A stretch of DNA of 64,000 bases from Psococerastis gibbosa (GCA_963971405.1 OZ020487.1:10203344-10267343); one strand, 5' to 3'; shown: positions 1 to 10,830, numbered from the stretch's first letter. The notes: generated by a model from the sequence alone, not told the origin. Numbers and translations are program-made.

Positions 1-248
1 GGGGGGGGGCCCCCTTTAAAAGCAAAAGTGAACATTACAATTGCAAATACAAGTAAAGAAAAAATGTACGAATTAAGTAAAAAAAATTTTTTTTAAACGT
101 TAATAGAAAAACAATTGTGCAGGCAGATAACTGAAGTAATGTAGGCTAATAATAAAATATTGGTTGACAATCGACACTGAGAGAACATCCACTTTACAGT
201 ATGTATCCCAATTTTCATTAAGTCTAGATGCTAAGTAGGGACGTGATG

Positions 249-1037
249 TTATTGGGGTTGGAAGAAATTAGGTATTTTATGTGTCTTGAAACTTGTTATG
301 CTGACGGAGTCCTTTATGTTGTCCGGTAGGGAATTGTACAATGGAATAGACTTATATATAATATGCGAATGCATAAAGTGTTCCGTATTCGGTTTCAAAG
401 TTTTTAGGTTGCGTCCGGTACCAAGTCTGGTATTAATGTTATGATGGACGAAATCACCTTGCCCAAGAATGGTTTTTGCCCTTTTTAAATCGAAAAAGTA
501 GATGTTGTTTTGCACATAGCAATGGCAATGGGAGGGCATTGAATTCCTGAAAAAGAAGATTTGAAGGGTAGCGGCGAGGCTTCCCTATAGCTACCCTGAT
601 GGCTATTCTTACATCAGTTTCTAGGGAGCATATATGGGAAGAGTGAGCACCACCCCAGGCTAATATGTTATATTGGAAAATTGATTGGACTAAAGCATGA
701 TAAACTTACCTTACAGAGTGTCAACGTTAAGTGTACACCTTAGCATCCTTAAATTGTTATAGGTTCTTCTAATTCGTTTTGATGTTAGGAGGATTTGTTC
801 ATACCACTTGAGATGATTATCAATGGTAACGCCTAAATATTTAATGTTATTTGCTTTTGCGATTATCTGACATGTGCATGGATTAAGGTTGCAATTATTA
901 TGGAGTATTAAACTGAGATAGAATAGAATAGAAGAATAGAATAATGTATTTCGTTCCTTCAATAATACATATACATGCACACCAATATAATGAGGTAGGG
1001 GTGGCCCAAAGGATTTCTCCCGTGCTGGGGACCCCAT
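249..1037 (-). pseudogene. LINE reverse transcriptase, 3' fragment (left arm)
   Basis: Reading minus, 1037-711 contains the RT signature IKYLGVTIDNHLKW, followed across frame breaks by an AWGGAHSSH stretch. The last part, 539-249, ends with the typical LINE C-terminal phrase IPLYNSLPDNIK. The reverse-transcriptase palm is missing, so this is a dead 3' remnant of a Jockey/CR1-like non-LTR retrotransposon. The exact clade cannot be set by eye. A copy lies at 4827-5615 in the other arm. Confidence 0.75.
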
Positions 1038-1249
1038 TAATACTATAATAACTAAGCTAAAACTTTATCGATAATAATTAATTTTATGTAGACTCTAAGT
1101 AACATCACTAAGTAAGGAAATAAGTAAGATCATATACTAAGATGGTTTATCACTCTGTTGAATCCGGGGTTGTTATGCTAACGCACTATTGCTGGAAGAT
1201 TTCTTAGTTGATTTTGGGACAGATGAAAGCTAATTTTACTAATGAATTT

Positions 1250-1420
1250 TTTTTTTTTTGTTGTAGATTTTTTTTTATGAACTCAGGAAGGCTGTTATAT
1301 AATGGAACTGATAGGTAAATGTGAGAATGTGTGAAAAGGGTAGTGTTATGATTGGGGATCTGAAGATTGCGACCAACACCAAGTCCAGTATAGCTAAAAC
1401 TATGGAAGAATATATAGCCT
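1250..1420 (-). pseudogene. Second LINE RT C-terminal fragment (left arm)
   Basis: The mirror of 4450-4610. Read on the minus strand it gives GVGRNLQIPNHNTT and then VPLYNSLPEFIK. That is the same C-terminal module as 539-249 but clearly diverged, so two different LINE 3' ends sit side by side in each arm. An A-rich stretch follows, as expected for a LINE tail. Confidence 0.55.
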
Positions 1421-1461
1421 TCAGTATTGGAGAGTTATGCTTTTAAGACACTTACCAATTT

Positions 1462-1671
1462 ATGGCCTCCTCATTAGATTCAGTAGTTAAAAATCTTGTT
1501 GGTGCGGATAAAAATAAATTTAAAATTATGAAAACATGTTTTGTGGATGAAAAATTAGACTTGATGTTGAGGAAGGGTGTCTTACCCTATGAATATATAA
1601 CGCACGAGTCACAATTTAATGAGGAACACTTACCTACAATCATTGCATTTTTTTTTTTTTTCTTTTTTTAG
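1462..1671 (+). pseudogene. Copy of the N-proximal polymerase-B fragment (left arm)
   Basis: A 69-codon frame identical but for about one residue to the one at 4403-4194. It matches a region ahead of the palm domain of protein-primed family-B DNA polymerases found in Polintons and related insect elements. It ends in a T-run that codes for Phe repeats. Here it is cut off at the arm boundary, so it cannot be functional. Old viral or mobile-element copy, described only as debris. Confidence 0.65.
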
Positions 1672-1699
1672 TCAATTAACTCAAGAGTGGATTTCACGC

Positions 1700-2290
1700 T
1701 AAGTTAGCGGCTAACTCAACCTATCCTAACCCAATGTAACCTAATCTAACCTATCCTAATTCAATGTAACCTAACTTAAGATCATATTTATTTGATATAA
1801 TAATATTTTTGTTAAAAAAATGATGAATTTAATCTAGGTAAACAGCTAACCTAACCCAATGTAACCTAATCTGGTCTATCCTAATCCAATGTAACCTAAT
1901 CTAACCTATCCTAATTCAATGTAACCTAACTTAACATCATATTTATTTGATATAAAAAATATTTTTGTTAAAAAAAAATGATGAATTTAATCTAGGTAAA
2001 CAGCTAACCTAACCCAATGTAACCTAATCTGGCCTATCCTAATCCAATGTAACCTACCCTAACTTGATATAAAAATTTAACCTAGCCTAATATTATAACT
2101 TAACCTGTCCTAGCCCAATGTAACTAAATCTAATATAGAAAACACGACTGCCTGGTATATTGCACACCTATTGTGAGAAACTGAGACTTAGTTGGGATTA
2201 TTGAAAATTCATTTTTATAAACACGGCTGGTGGGTATATTGAACACCTATTGTGGGATTAATACATTTCTTTTAAGATGCTGAGTGCACT
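1700..2290. repeat. CTAACC-rich satellite, site 1
   Basis: About three repeats of a 130-170 bp unit made of short words such as CCTAACCCAATGTAACCTAA joined to an AT block (ATTTATTTGATATAAAAATA, then GATGAATTTAATCTAGG). It ends with a unique tail containing GGTGGGTATATTGAACACC. The same unit plus tail recurs at 6597-7020. The words resemble the arthropod telomere unit CCTAA but the array is too irregular to be a telomere. Confidence 0.8.
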
Positions 2291-2469
2291 TATTATATCG
2301 GCGTACCTGAATTAATAGCGATGTGTCATAATCTTAATGCGAGGGGGACTAAAATGGCCACCAACCTTATGCACTCCAATATATAAAGGGTTGTCTGCAT
2401 GGCAAATAAAGGGACTGTCTACTCATCAGCGACTGCTTATATGAATATGTACCTTTAACTGGTATTGTA

Positions 2470-2760
2470 CATCAACTATTGTAAATGAATGTAAACCATT
2501 TTATGATATACAAATTTTATAATACACATATTTTAAAAGAAATCAATGTCTTTTCATACAATCACTTAAAACAAGCTTTTAAGCCTAAGACTTATCTATA
2601 ATACAATAATGACCATGAGCTAAACGAATGTAAACCATTTTATGATATACAAATTTTATAATACACATATTTTAAAAGAAATCAATGTCTTTACATACAA
2701 TCACTTAAAACAAACTTTTAAACCTAAGACATATCTATAATGCGATAATGACCCGGGAAA
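2470..2760. repeat. Direct duplication, about 155 bp unit
   Basis: Two adjacent copies of a block beginning AATGTAAACCATTTTATGAT and ending ATAATGACC (about 2483-2617 and 2629-2752), differing at a handful of sites. The second half of the unit occurs a third time at 6428-6500. The second copy overlaps the 3' end of the capsid-like fragment, so the unit is probably the 3' flank of that gene. Confidence 0.75.
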
Positions 2761-3240
2761 CGTTCGGGGATGCTTCATCCTGCATGTAGTATTGTTTCCG
2801 GAAATTGAGAAAATGTTCATACAATACAGCAACAACCTTTTTGTTGAAGTTCGCCTGTAGCGGATGGTATGGATAGCATTCTGAGCCGAGGAATAGTTGC
2901 ATTTGTCGTACAGCACATTGATCGAAGGCAGTAGCGTCTTTCAAATATCATCTGCTCGTGCTGCTTGGAAGCCAATAATATCAAACCGTGGTTTTTCACT
3001 TGAAGAAATCATTCGCACAGGGTTTCGCACATGATCAACAGTTATTCCATTGAGTTCATAGCATATTTCGGAGAATAAGTGTGCCATAGCATTAGCGCTA
3101 AGCCAGTCTTCACCTTGATAAGCAATTGTTGTCACACCTTTTTCCAGCACACCTTCAATATGCAGTCGGCTTTCACATGGTAGAGTAATAAGTATATCTT
3201 GTTGATGGATTGGTATGCGAATTTCATCATTTATCACCAT
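2735..3240 (-). pseudogene. Capsid-like gene remnant with the middle deleted
   Basis: Two reading frames meet at about 2941. The first (3240-2941, 99 codons) looks like the N-terminal part of the double-jelly-roll capsid-type proteins seen in Polinton/adintovirus-related elements of arthropods, with the segment LFSEICYELNG about two-thirds along. The second (2944-2735) looks like the C-terminal part of the same family. The central few hundred residues are missing and the frames do not match, so no intact capsid can be made. The assignment rests on family memory and needs a profile search. The polymerase debris next door supports it. Confidence 0.5.
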
Positions 3241-3558
3241 ACTTTTGTTTTACAAAGTTATAATGAAATTCGTACTTAACTACCTTGGATAGCTCGAGAA
3301 CGGTTAGACCAATAAGTATTGGTTTGTTTAGCAAAATATTATTATTATTATTTTTTTTTTTTTTTTGATCGGACTGCTATTAAATCGTTTGAAAAAATCC
3401 TAAAATCTTTAAATGCAGGGGATGAGATAAGTTTGCTAGCTCGTTTGCCAGTGTTAACTAACTATAATTTTGCGTGATTTCTAACATTCTCCATTGTCTT
3501 CCCATACATACTATTAATTTTCAATTTATAAAAATCCTTCTCGAAATCATTATACAAG

Positions 3559-3906
3559 CTAATTAAAATCGATAAAGGGTCGCATCCAAGCGCTTTGCTT
3601 AAAAGCTAAAATTTTATGTATACATTTTAATTTTAATGCCAATTCTAAACATTGCTTCAAATTTCGATAATGTATTATATAGTTATGTTTATCGTTTAAG
3701 TTGGGAATAAGCATTGCGATGGTGGATGTTAAAGATATATTATTTTCAGCGAGAAATTCCTTGCAATATGGAGAAATCATGTCTGAAGTTACAACACAAT
3801 GTTCAGCTGCTAGTGGGTATTCATTATGTAAATCATGTAATTTTTGTGGATATTCCAAGTCCACATGTAATATGAAGCCATCATCGTCCTCATTAGGTGC
3901 GAGCAT
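3559..3906 (-). pseudogene. Protein-primed DNA polymerase B fragment, palm-side
   Basis: A 115-codon frame typical of DNA_pol_B_2 polymerases of Polintons, adintoviruses and their insect relatives: an acidic GFILHVDLEYP segment near residue 10, then a conserved SPYCKEF segment near residue 45 and a HYRNLKQCL segment near residue 80. The first aspartate after the hydrophobic stretch is expected to be one of the palm metal ligands. The flanks drop out of frame, and the catalytic segments expected downstream are not present. Broken, ancient copy. Confidence 0.7.
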
Positions 3907-4036
3907 TACATTAAAATTTTTTTGATTTCTTCCTCCTCCATCCAGCGAAACCCACTAATATTTTCAGACAGCTCTGAAGAGCTAGCCCTGGTGCAGTGTA
4001 CATGTGACAAATTTCGAGGTTATCGTTTTCAAAACA

Positions 4037-4403
4037 TTAGGCTCTAAAGGCTTCAAAAACATTGCAAAAGAGAAGGGTGTTGTTTAATACATTCAAGTCT
4101 TGGTATTCTTCTAAATTCTTTATATCAAAAGCATTCCACACCTTTTGAGCATGTTCATATTTTTCTTGTGAAATCCACTCTTGAGTTAATTGACTAAAAA
4201 AAGAAAAAAAAAAAAAATGCAATGATTGTAGGTAAGTGTTCCTCATTAAATTGTGACTCGTGCGTTATATATTCATAGGGTAAGACACCCTTCCTCAACA
4301 TCAAGTCTAATTTTTCATCCACAAAACATGTTTTCATAATTTTAAATTTATTTTTATCCGCATCAACAAGATTTTTAACTACTGAATCTAATGAGGAGGC
4401 CAT
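4037..4403 (-). pseudogene. DNA polymerase B fragment, N-proximal part
   Basis: Two frames (4403-4194 and 4246-4037) are separated by a homopolymer A-run that shifts the frame. The first has the LLRKGV-type segment, here LMLRKGVLPYEY. The second has EYEDL-like wording (LEEYQDLNVLNNTLL) near the conserved exonuclease-to-palm linker of protein-primed family-B polymerases. Together with 3906-3559 they run in the order of one gene, with a deleted, frame-broken join at about 4037-3907. Confidence 0.7.
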
Positions 4404-4449
4404 AAATTGGTAAGTGTCTTAAAAGCATAACTCTCCAATACTGAAGGCT

Positions 4450-4610
4450 ATATATTCTTCCATAGTTTTAGCTATACTGGACTTGGTGTTGGTCGCAATC
4501 TTCAGATCCCCAATCATAACACTACCCTTTTCACACATTCTCACATTTACCTAACAGTTCCATTATATAACAGCCTTCCTGAGTTCATAAAAAAAAATCT
4601 ACAACAAAAA
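4450..4610 (+). pseudogene. Second LINE RT C-terminal fragment (right arm)
   Basis: Plus-strand reading gives GVGRNLQIPNHNTT and VPLYNSLPEFIK. It lies about 220 bp inside the larger LINE fragment and in the same direction, so two related LINE copies inserted, or one was duplicated, before the palindrome formed. Confidence 0.55.
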
Positions 4611-4826
4611 AAAAAAATTCATTAGTAAAATTAGCTTTCATCTGTCCCAAAATCAACTAAGAAATCTTCCAGCAATAGTGCGTTAGCATAACAACCCCGG
4701 ATTCAACAGAGTGATAAACCATCTTAGTATATGATCTTACTTATTTCCTTACTTAGTGATGTTACTTAGAGTCTACATAAAATTAATTATTATCGATAAA
4801 GTTTTAGCTTAGTTATTATAGTATTA

Positions 4827-5615
4827 ATGGGGTCCCCAGCACGGGAGAAATCCTTTGGGCCACCCCTACCTCATTATATTGGTGTGCATGTATATGTATT
4901 ATTGAAGGAACGAAATACATTATTCTATTCTTCTATTCTATTCTATCTCAGTTTAATACTCCATAATAATTGCAACCTTAATCCATGCACATGTCAGATA
5001 ATCGCAAAAGCAAATAATATTAAATATTTAGGCGTTACCATTGATAATCATCTCAAGTGGTATGAACAAATCCTCCTAACATCAAAACGAATTAGAAGAA
5101 CCTATAACAATTTAAGGATGCTAAGGTGTACACTTAACGTTGACACTCTGTAAGGTAAGTTTATCATGCTTTAGTCCAATCAATTTTCCAATATAACATA
5201 TTAGCCTGGGGTGGTGCTCACTCTTCCCATATATGCTCCCTAGAAACTGATGTAAGAATAGCCATCAGGGTAGCTATAGGGAAGCCTCGCCGCTACCCTT
5301 CAAATCTTCTTTTTCAGGAATTCAATGCCCTCCCATTGCCATTGCTGTGTGCAAAACAACTTCTACTTTTTCGATTTAAAAAGGGCAAAAACCATTCTTG
5401 GGCAAGGTGATTTCGTCCATCATAACATTAATACCAGACTTGGTACCGGACGCAACCTAAAAACTTTGAAACCGAATACGGAACACTTTATGCATTCGCA
5501 TATTATGTATAAGTCTATTCCATTGTACAATTCCCTACCGGACAACATAAAGGACTCCGTCAGCATAACAAGTTTCAAGACACATAAAATACCTAATTTC
5601 TTCCAACCCCAATAA
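4827..5615 (+). pseudogene. LINE reverse transcriptase, 3' fragment (right arm)
   Basis: Counterpart of 1037-249. Frame 4827-5153 carries IKYLGVTIDNHLKWYEQ. The connecting stretch (about 5160-5400) reads AWGGAHSSH in another frame, and 5325-5615 ends with YNSLPDNIKDSVS. There are several frame breaks and no RT palm motif, so it is inactive. Confidence 0.75.
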
Positions 5616-5874
5616 CATCACGTCCCTACTTAGCATCTAGACTTAATGAAAATTGGGATACATACTGTAAAGTGGATGTTCTCTCAGTGTCGATTGTCAA
5701 CCAATATTTTATTATTAGCCTACATTACTTCAGTTATCTGCCTGCACAATTGTTTTTCTATTAACGTTTAAAAAAAATTTTTTTTTACTTAATTCGTACA
5801 TTTTTTCTTTACTTGTATTTGCAATTGTAATGTTCACTTTTGCTTTTAAAGGGGGCCCCCCCCCCCTACCATTT

Positions 5875-6430
5875 TTAATATTGTAAATGTTGTTTGTTTA
5901 TTTGTTGATATTTTATTGTGGAGTCATCAGTGAGGAGAAGTTGTTTGTTTTTAGCACGAAACCATGCTTCAGTATAGTTTTTATCATTGCCGGGTGCAAC
6001 TGATGCAAAAACAAAAATCACTTAGCTTACAATGGACCCCCTGGTGTGATGGGTGTACTGAGTGCACCTGGTGATTCTCAACAGGTTTGAATCTGCACAC
6101 GGTTATCTGTTTACTAAATCAATACTTCCCTTAAACCTGTGCGTTGGATAGATTTATTAATTGCCCAGCACGGGACTTGTCCTTTATACCATTTAATCAC
6201 TTTAAAAAGTTTTATGTTTTCAGTTGTAATTGAATCAACCTCACCTTCCATATTATGTAAATATACAACGGGATCATGACGTATGGTTATGTTTTTATAA
6301 TTGTATTATTTTACAACACCATCTAGAGCTATAGATGTTTTGCATACAAAGTTCCCCTCGTTAGATAGTGCTCCTCCGCTCATAATTGTGCAATTATTAT
6401 TATGATCAGTAAAATCTTCCCTCATAAACA
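5875..6430 (-). pseudogene. Degenerate reading frames beside the palindrome
   Basis: On the minus strand, about 6427-6130 stays open except for one TAA, reading MREDFTDHNNNCTIMSGG and later PVVYLHNMEGEVDS. A second stretch, 6021-5875, reads FVFASVAPGNDKNY and ends at a TAA. Neither is recognised. Both lie next to the capsid-like and polymerase debris and share its 3' flanking repeat (6428-6500), so they may be further genes of the same dead element, for example from the deleted capsid middle. This is inference only. Confidence 0.3.
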
Positions 6431-6596
6431 ATGTCTTTACATACAATCACTTAAAACAAACTTTTAAACCTAAGACATATCTATAATGCGATAATGACCA
6501 TGCTTCAACCTAAGTGTTGGATAGATTTACGAAAACAAAAATCACTTTAGCTTTAATGGACTGTCAGCGAGGGGTAGATTTATTAATGGCTTGTTT

Positions 6597-7020
6597 GTGG
6601 CTAACTCAACCTATCCTTACCCAATGTAACCTAATCTAACCTATCCTAATTCAATGTAACCTAACTTAACATCATATTTATTTGATATAAAAATATTTTT
6701 GTTAAAAAAATGATGAATTTAATCTAGGTAAACAGCTAACCTAACCCAATGTAACCTAATCTGGCCTATCCTAATCCAATGTAACCTACCCTAACTTGAT
6801 ATAAAAATTTAACCTAGCCTAATATTATAACTTAACCTGTCCTAGCCCAATGTAACTAAATCTAACATAGAAAACACGACTGCCTGGTATATTGCACACC
6901 CATTGTGAGAAACTGAGACTTAGTTGGGATTATTGAAAATTCATTTTTATAAACATGGCTGGTGGGTATATTGAACACCTATTGTGGGATTAATACATTT
7001 CTTTTAAGATACTGAGTGCA
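6597..7020. repeat. CTAACC-rich satellite, site 2
   Basis: A shorter copy of 1700-2290 in the same orientation, including the unique tail with GAGAAACTGAGACTTAGTTG. At 7020 the two copies diverge. With the shared 155-bp block just upstream (6428-6500), this makes 6428-7020 a direct duplicate of part of the palindrome spacer. Confidence 0.8.
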
Positions 7021-7140
7021 ACGCCGAGTCCCACCCTTACCGTCTATCATTCGTGGGTAGTCCACTGTTTCAAATTAGGTAATTAATATGTGCATTATTC
7101 AATGGCGCTCACCCTCACTGGTCTATCTATCCCTGTCTCC

Positions 7141-8287
7141 CATTAGCTCAAGCGTGTTCGTCGATGTAAATGTAGCTGATAAAAAATTAATAAGAAAAAA
7201 CTTATATTAATTTATTTTAAGGTTTTTAAATACTATGGGTGTCTATATTTAGCTTATCTTTACTCAATGTAGTGTACTAAACATTATGCATTAGCTCAAG
7301 CGTGTTCATCGATGTAAATGTAGCTGATAAAAAAAAAATTAATAAGAAAAAAACTTATATTAACTTATTTTAAGGTTTTTAAATACTATGGGTGTCTATA
7401 TTTAGCTTATCTTTACTCAATGTAGTGTACTTAACATTATGCATTAGCTCAAGCGTGGTCATCGATGTAAATTTAGCTGATAATAAATAATTAAGAAAAA
7501 ACTTATATTAATTTATTTTACGGTCTTTAAATACTATGGGTGTCTATATTTAGCTTATGTTTACTCAATGTAGTGTACTAAACATTATGCATTAGCTCAA
7601 GCGTGTTCATCGATGTAAATATTGCTGATAAAAATTAATAAGAAAAAAAACTTATATTAATTTATTTAACGGTCTTCAAATACTATGGGTATCTATATTT
7701 AGCTTATGTTTACTTAATGTAGTGTACTTAACATTATTAATTAGCACAATCGTGTTCACCGATGTAAATTTATCTGATAATAAATAATTAAGAAAAAAAC
7801 TTATATTAATTTATTTTACGGTCTTTAAATACTATGGGTGTCTATATTTAGCTTATGTTTACTTATTGTAGTGTACTTAACATTATGCATTAGCTCAAGC
7901 GTGGTCATCGATGTAAATTTAGCTGATAATAAATAATTAAGAAAAAAACTTATATTAATTTATTTTACGGTCTTTAAATACTATGGGTGTCTATATTTAG
8001 CTTATGTTTACTCAATGTAGTGTACTAAACATTATGCATTAGCTCAAGCGTGTTCATCGATGTAAATATAGCTGATAAAAAAAAATTTATATTAATTTAT
8101 TTTAAGGTTTTTAAATACTACGGGTGTCTATATTTAGCTTATGTTTACTCAATGTAGTGTACTAAACATTATGCATTAGCTCAAGCGTGTTCATCGATGT
8201 AAATATAGCTGATAAAAAAAAATTTATATTAATTTATTTTAAGGTTTTTAAATACTACGGGTGTCTATATTTAGCTTATGTTTACCT
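7141..8287. repeat. 148-bp tandem satellite, eight units
   Basis: Units begin with CATTAGCTCAAGCGTG at 7141, 7289, 7442, 7590, about 7738, 7888, 8037 and 8174. The spacing is 137-153 bp and the last unit is cut off. Each contains ATCGATGTAAAT, an A-run, then TACTATGGGTGTCTATATTT. Units differ by a few bases and by A-run length. There are no spacers, so this is a plain satellite. Confidence 0.92.
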
Positions 8288-8289
8288 GG

Positions 8290-8667
8290 GTTATAAAAAA
8301 AAACAATCATAGTGCCATAGAAAGACCACCCACGAAGAAGAAAGAAGAAGAAGAAAGAAATGTTTTAATTCAATTACACCATAAAAAAAAAAAAAAAAAA
8401 AAAAAACGATCATGGTGCCATAGAAAGACCACCCACGGGTCTCGACGGGGGGGATAAGCGCCAGAACCTCAGACCACCCACGAGGGGTAGCATGACGGGG
8501 GGTGGGGTAGATGGGGTAGCTCGACGGGGGGTGGGATTTGTGCCAGAACCTCAGACCACCCACGAGGGATAACACGCAAAAATAGATAGACCACCCGCGG
8601 GGGATAGCACGACGGGGTGGGATAGATGGGATAGCTCGACGGGGGGTGGGATTTGTGCCAGAAACCC
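8290..8667. repeat. G-rich minisatellite next to the LINE
   Basis: Irregular repeats of GACCACCCACGAGGG, GACGGGGGGTGGG and GTGCCAGAACCTC, with a long A-run at about 8383-8406. The strand contains several G3-G7 runs close together, so G-quadruplex formation is plausible. The array stops exactly where the LINE reading frame becomes open. Confidence 0.75.
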
Positions 8668-10830
8668 CCTTTCTATACTACTAAAGTGAGCTTCATACCA
8701 AAGGCTGGAAATCGCCTTAGTACCGAAGCTAAATCCTTTCGTCCTATCAGTCTCTGATCCTTCCTTTTGAAAACGATGGAGAAGATTATTGATAACTATA
8801 ACAGAGGCGATCTGCTGATGCGGAACCCCCTGCATAAGTGTCAATTTGCTTACCAAAAAGGTAAATCAACCATCTCGGCTCTACACAGTCTAACCAGGAA
8901 ACTGGAAAAGGCTCTGGAGTTCAAAGAGATAGCCCTATGCGCATTTATTGACGTAGAAGGGGCATTTTCCAACACGCCTCGTAAATCAATCATGAATGCA
9001 TTAGAAAAGAGAGGCGTTGAGCCAGTCGTAGCAGACTGGATCATGATATCGCTAGAAAGCCGAATTATCTCAATGGTACTCGGCACAGACTCGATCACAG
9101 CCACGCCAGGTGAGGGCTGCCCACAAGGCGGATGCCTCTCCCCCCTCCTCTGGTCTCTGGTAGTCGACGGGCTGCTAACTGCACTAGGGCAAGATGGGTA
9201 CGACGTCTGCGGCTATGCGGATGATTTGGTGATCTTGGTGCGAGGCCAGCATGACGCTCTTGTCTCTGAGCAAATGCAAAGGGCCTTAACCATAGCCCAT
9301 AATTGGTGCCTTTCTGAAGGACTGAACATAAATCCTAAAAAAACCACCCTGGTCCCGTTCACGAGGAAGTTGAAGCTTAATATTAAAGCTCCCACCCTCA
9401 GCGGGGTGCGTTTAGCCCTCACAGATAGCACCAAATATCTTGGTGTTATCCTTGACCGGAAGCTCACATGGAGCCTGCATCTGGACCAGGCTGTAAGCAG
9501 GGCGCGAAACGCCTTATTTCTTACGAGCAGAATGGTGGGTAGAACGTGGGGGCTTAAGCCGAAAGTAACGGACTGGCTATACAAGTCCATTGTGCGACCT
9601 ATAATTAGCTATGCGGCGCTAATTTGGTGGCCTAGACTGCATAAGAGCAAAAAGGGAGCAAAATCTCTCACAAAACTACAGAGGCTGGCTTGCCTCGCTA
9701 TCACGAGAGCATCCCGCTCGTGCCCCACGGCTGCCATGGAGGTCCTATTGAACCTACCACCACTCCCGATTTTCATTGAGAGTGAGGCGGCTAAGTGGGC
9801 CTATCGCATTAAGAAAAGCCATGGACTAAAGCCTGGCGACCTTACTGGACACTTACGCATTCTTAATGAGTGCAAGGTTCCGGAGGTTATGTTCTCAGAC
9901 TCCATGGAGACAACTTTTCAATTCTCAAAGAATTTCTCGGTTATATTGGAAAGCCGGAAAAAATGGACTGACGGAGAGGTAGTCTTTCCATACGGCTCAT
10001 TAAGATTTTATACTGATGGGTCAAAAATAGAAAACGGAGGTACAGGGGCGGGGGTTTATGGGCCACGACTCAACTTAGTCATCCCCATGGGATCCCAACC
10101 CACAGTCTTCCAAGCCGAAATACATGCCATACGCGCATGTGCGGAGCACTGCATTAAACGTGCTTACCGCCACAGCAAGATATTCATTATCTCCGACAGC
10201 ATGGCTTCCCTATTTGCGCTGGACTCGAATAGCTACGAGTCCAAGCAGGTGTGGGAATGTATGCTTGCACTCAACGCATTGGGGGTGACGAATAAAGTCA
10301 CCCTCATGTGGGTTCCAGGACACGCCGGGATCGAAGGCAATGAAAATGCCGACGCCTTGGCGAGAGAAGGGAGCGCGCTACCCTTCATTGGGCCTGAACC
10401 CTTCTGCGCCTTCCCGAGAAACCGCCAAACCCTAGAGATTGGCCTATGGGAAGAAAAGAGAAAGGAAGCATACTGGAAGTCTGTCACAGGCCACAGACAA
10501 TCCAAAATATTCCTCACTCACTCTAAGAGCTATACCGCCAAAGCACTGAACCTCAGCAAGCCTGAACTTAAGGTACTTACAGGTGCACTCACAGGACACT
10601 GCCACGTGAACTACCATTTAAAGAACATGGGTAAAGTCTTGAATGACACCTGCCGATTCTGCAAAGAAAAGGCTGAGACTGCTGAGCATATCATCTGCTC
10701 GTGTCCGGCAGTAAAGAACAGACGACTGCTAGCAACGTCCTCTTGGTTTCTATCACCAAGGGAGGCTTGCCAGTTGGCCCCTGGGCAGTTGTGCAGGTTT
10801 TTACGGGACCTGCTGACTGACCAGGACTAA
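8668..10830 (+). pseudogene. Non-LTR retrotransposon ORF2: reverse transcriptase + RNase H, 5' truncated
   Basis: The frame is open from about 8668, has one TGA at 8755-8757, then runs open for 687 codons to TAA at 10828. Upstream of the stop the RT wording FRPISL is still readable. Counting from 8767: RT motif A (FIDVEGAFS) near residue 60, PQGG at 119-122, catalytic YADD at 150-153. An RNase H domain follows with D417, E451, D477, H519 and D529 in the expected order. A C-terminal zinc knuckle has C629, C632, H641 and C645. The endonuclease and gag-like ORF are missing. RT plus RNase H fits the I/R1/LOA group of arthropod LINEs. One stop in over 2 kb means a young copy. Confidence 0.9.

Larger units (their letters stand above)
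1..1697. repeat. Left arm of a giant inverted repeat
   Basis: This arm is the near-perfect reverse complement of 4168-5866, with only scattered single-base differences (for example near 510). It starts at the window edge in a run of nine G followed by CCCCC, so its true outer end may lie outside. It holds, from the edge inward, a LINE reverse-transcriptase 3' fragment (1037-249, minus), a second shorter LINE C-terminal fragment (about 1420-1250, minus) and the first part of a virus-type DNA polymerase (1462-1671, plus). Identity stops abruptly at 1697, after the sequence ATTTCAC. Such long, young arms suit either transposon terminal repeats or a recent inverted duplication. Confidence 0.9.
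4168..5866. repeat. Right arm of the giant inverted repeat
   Basis: Mirror image of 1-1697, ending in GGGGG followed by eleven C at 5851-5866. After this point the sequence (TACCATTTTT...) has no counterpart in the window, so 5866 is the best visible outer boundary. The polymerase reading frame runs out of this arm into the spacer at 4168, whereas the left arm holds only a cut copy. The right arm is therefore probably the original and the left arm the duplicate. This direction is inferred. Confidence 0.9.

Noticed and set aside
1700..2120. Telomere repeat tract (CCTAA)n
   Set aside because: Words are irregular, mixed with AT blocks and arranged in longer units, and coding debris lies on both sides.
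7141..8287. Regular repeats at about 148 bp spacing, like a CRISPR array
   Set aside because: The whole unit repeats with no unique spacers, and the sequence is eukaryotic. It is a satellite.
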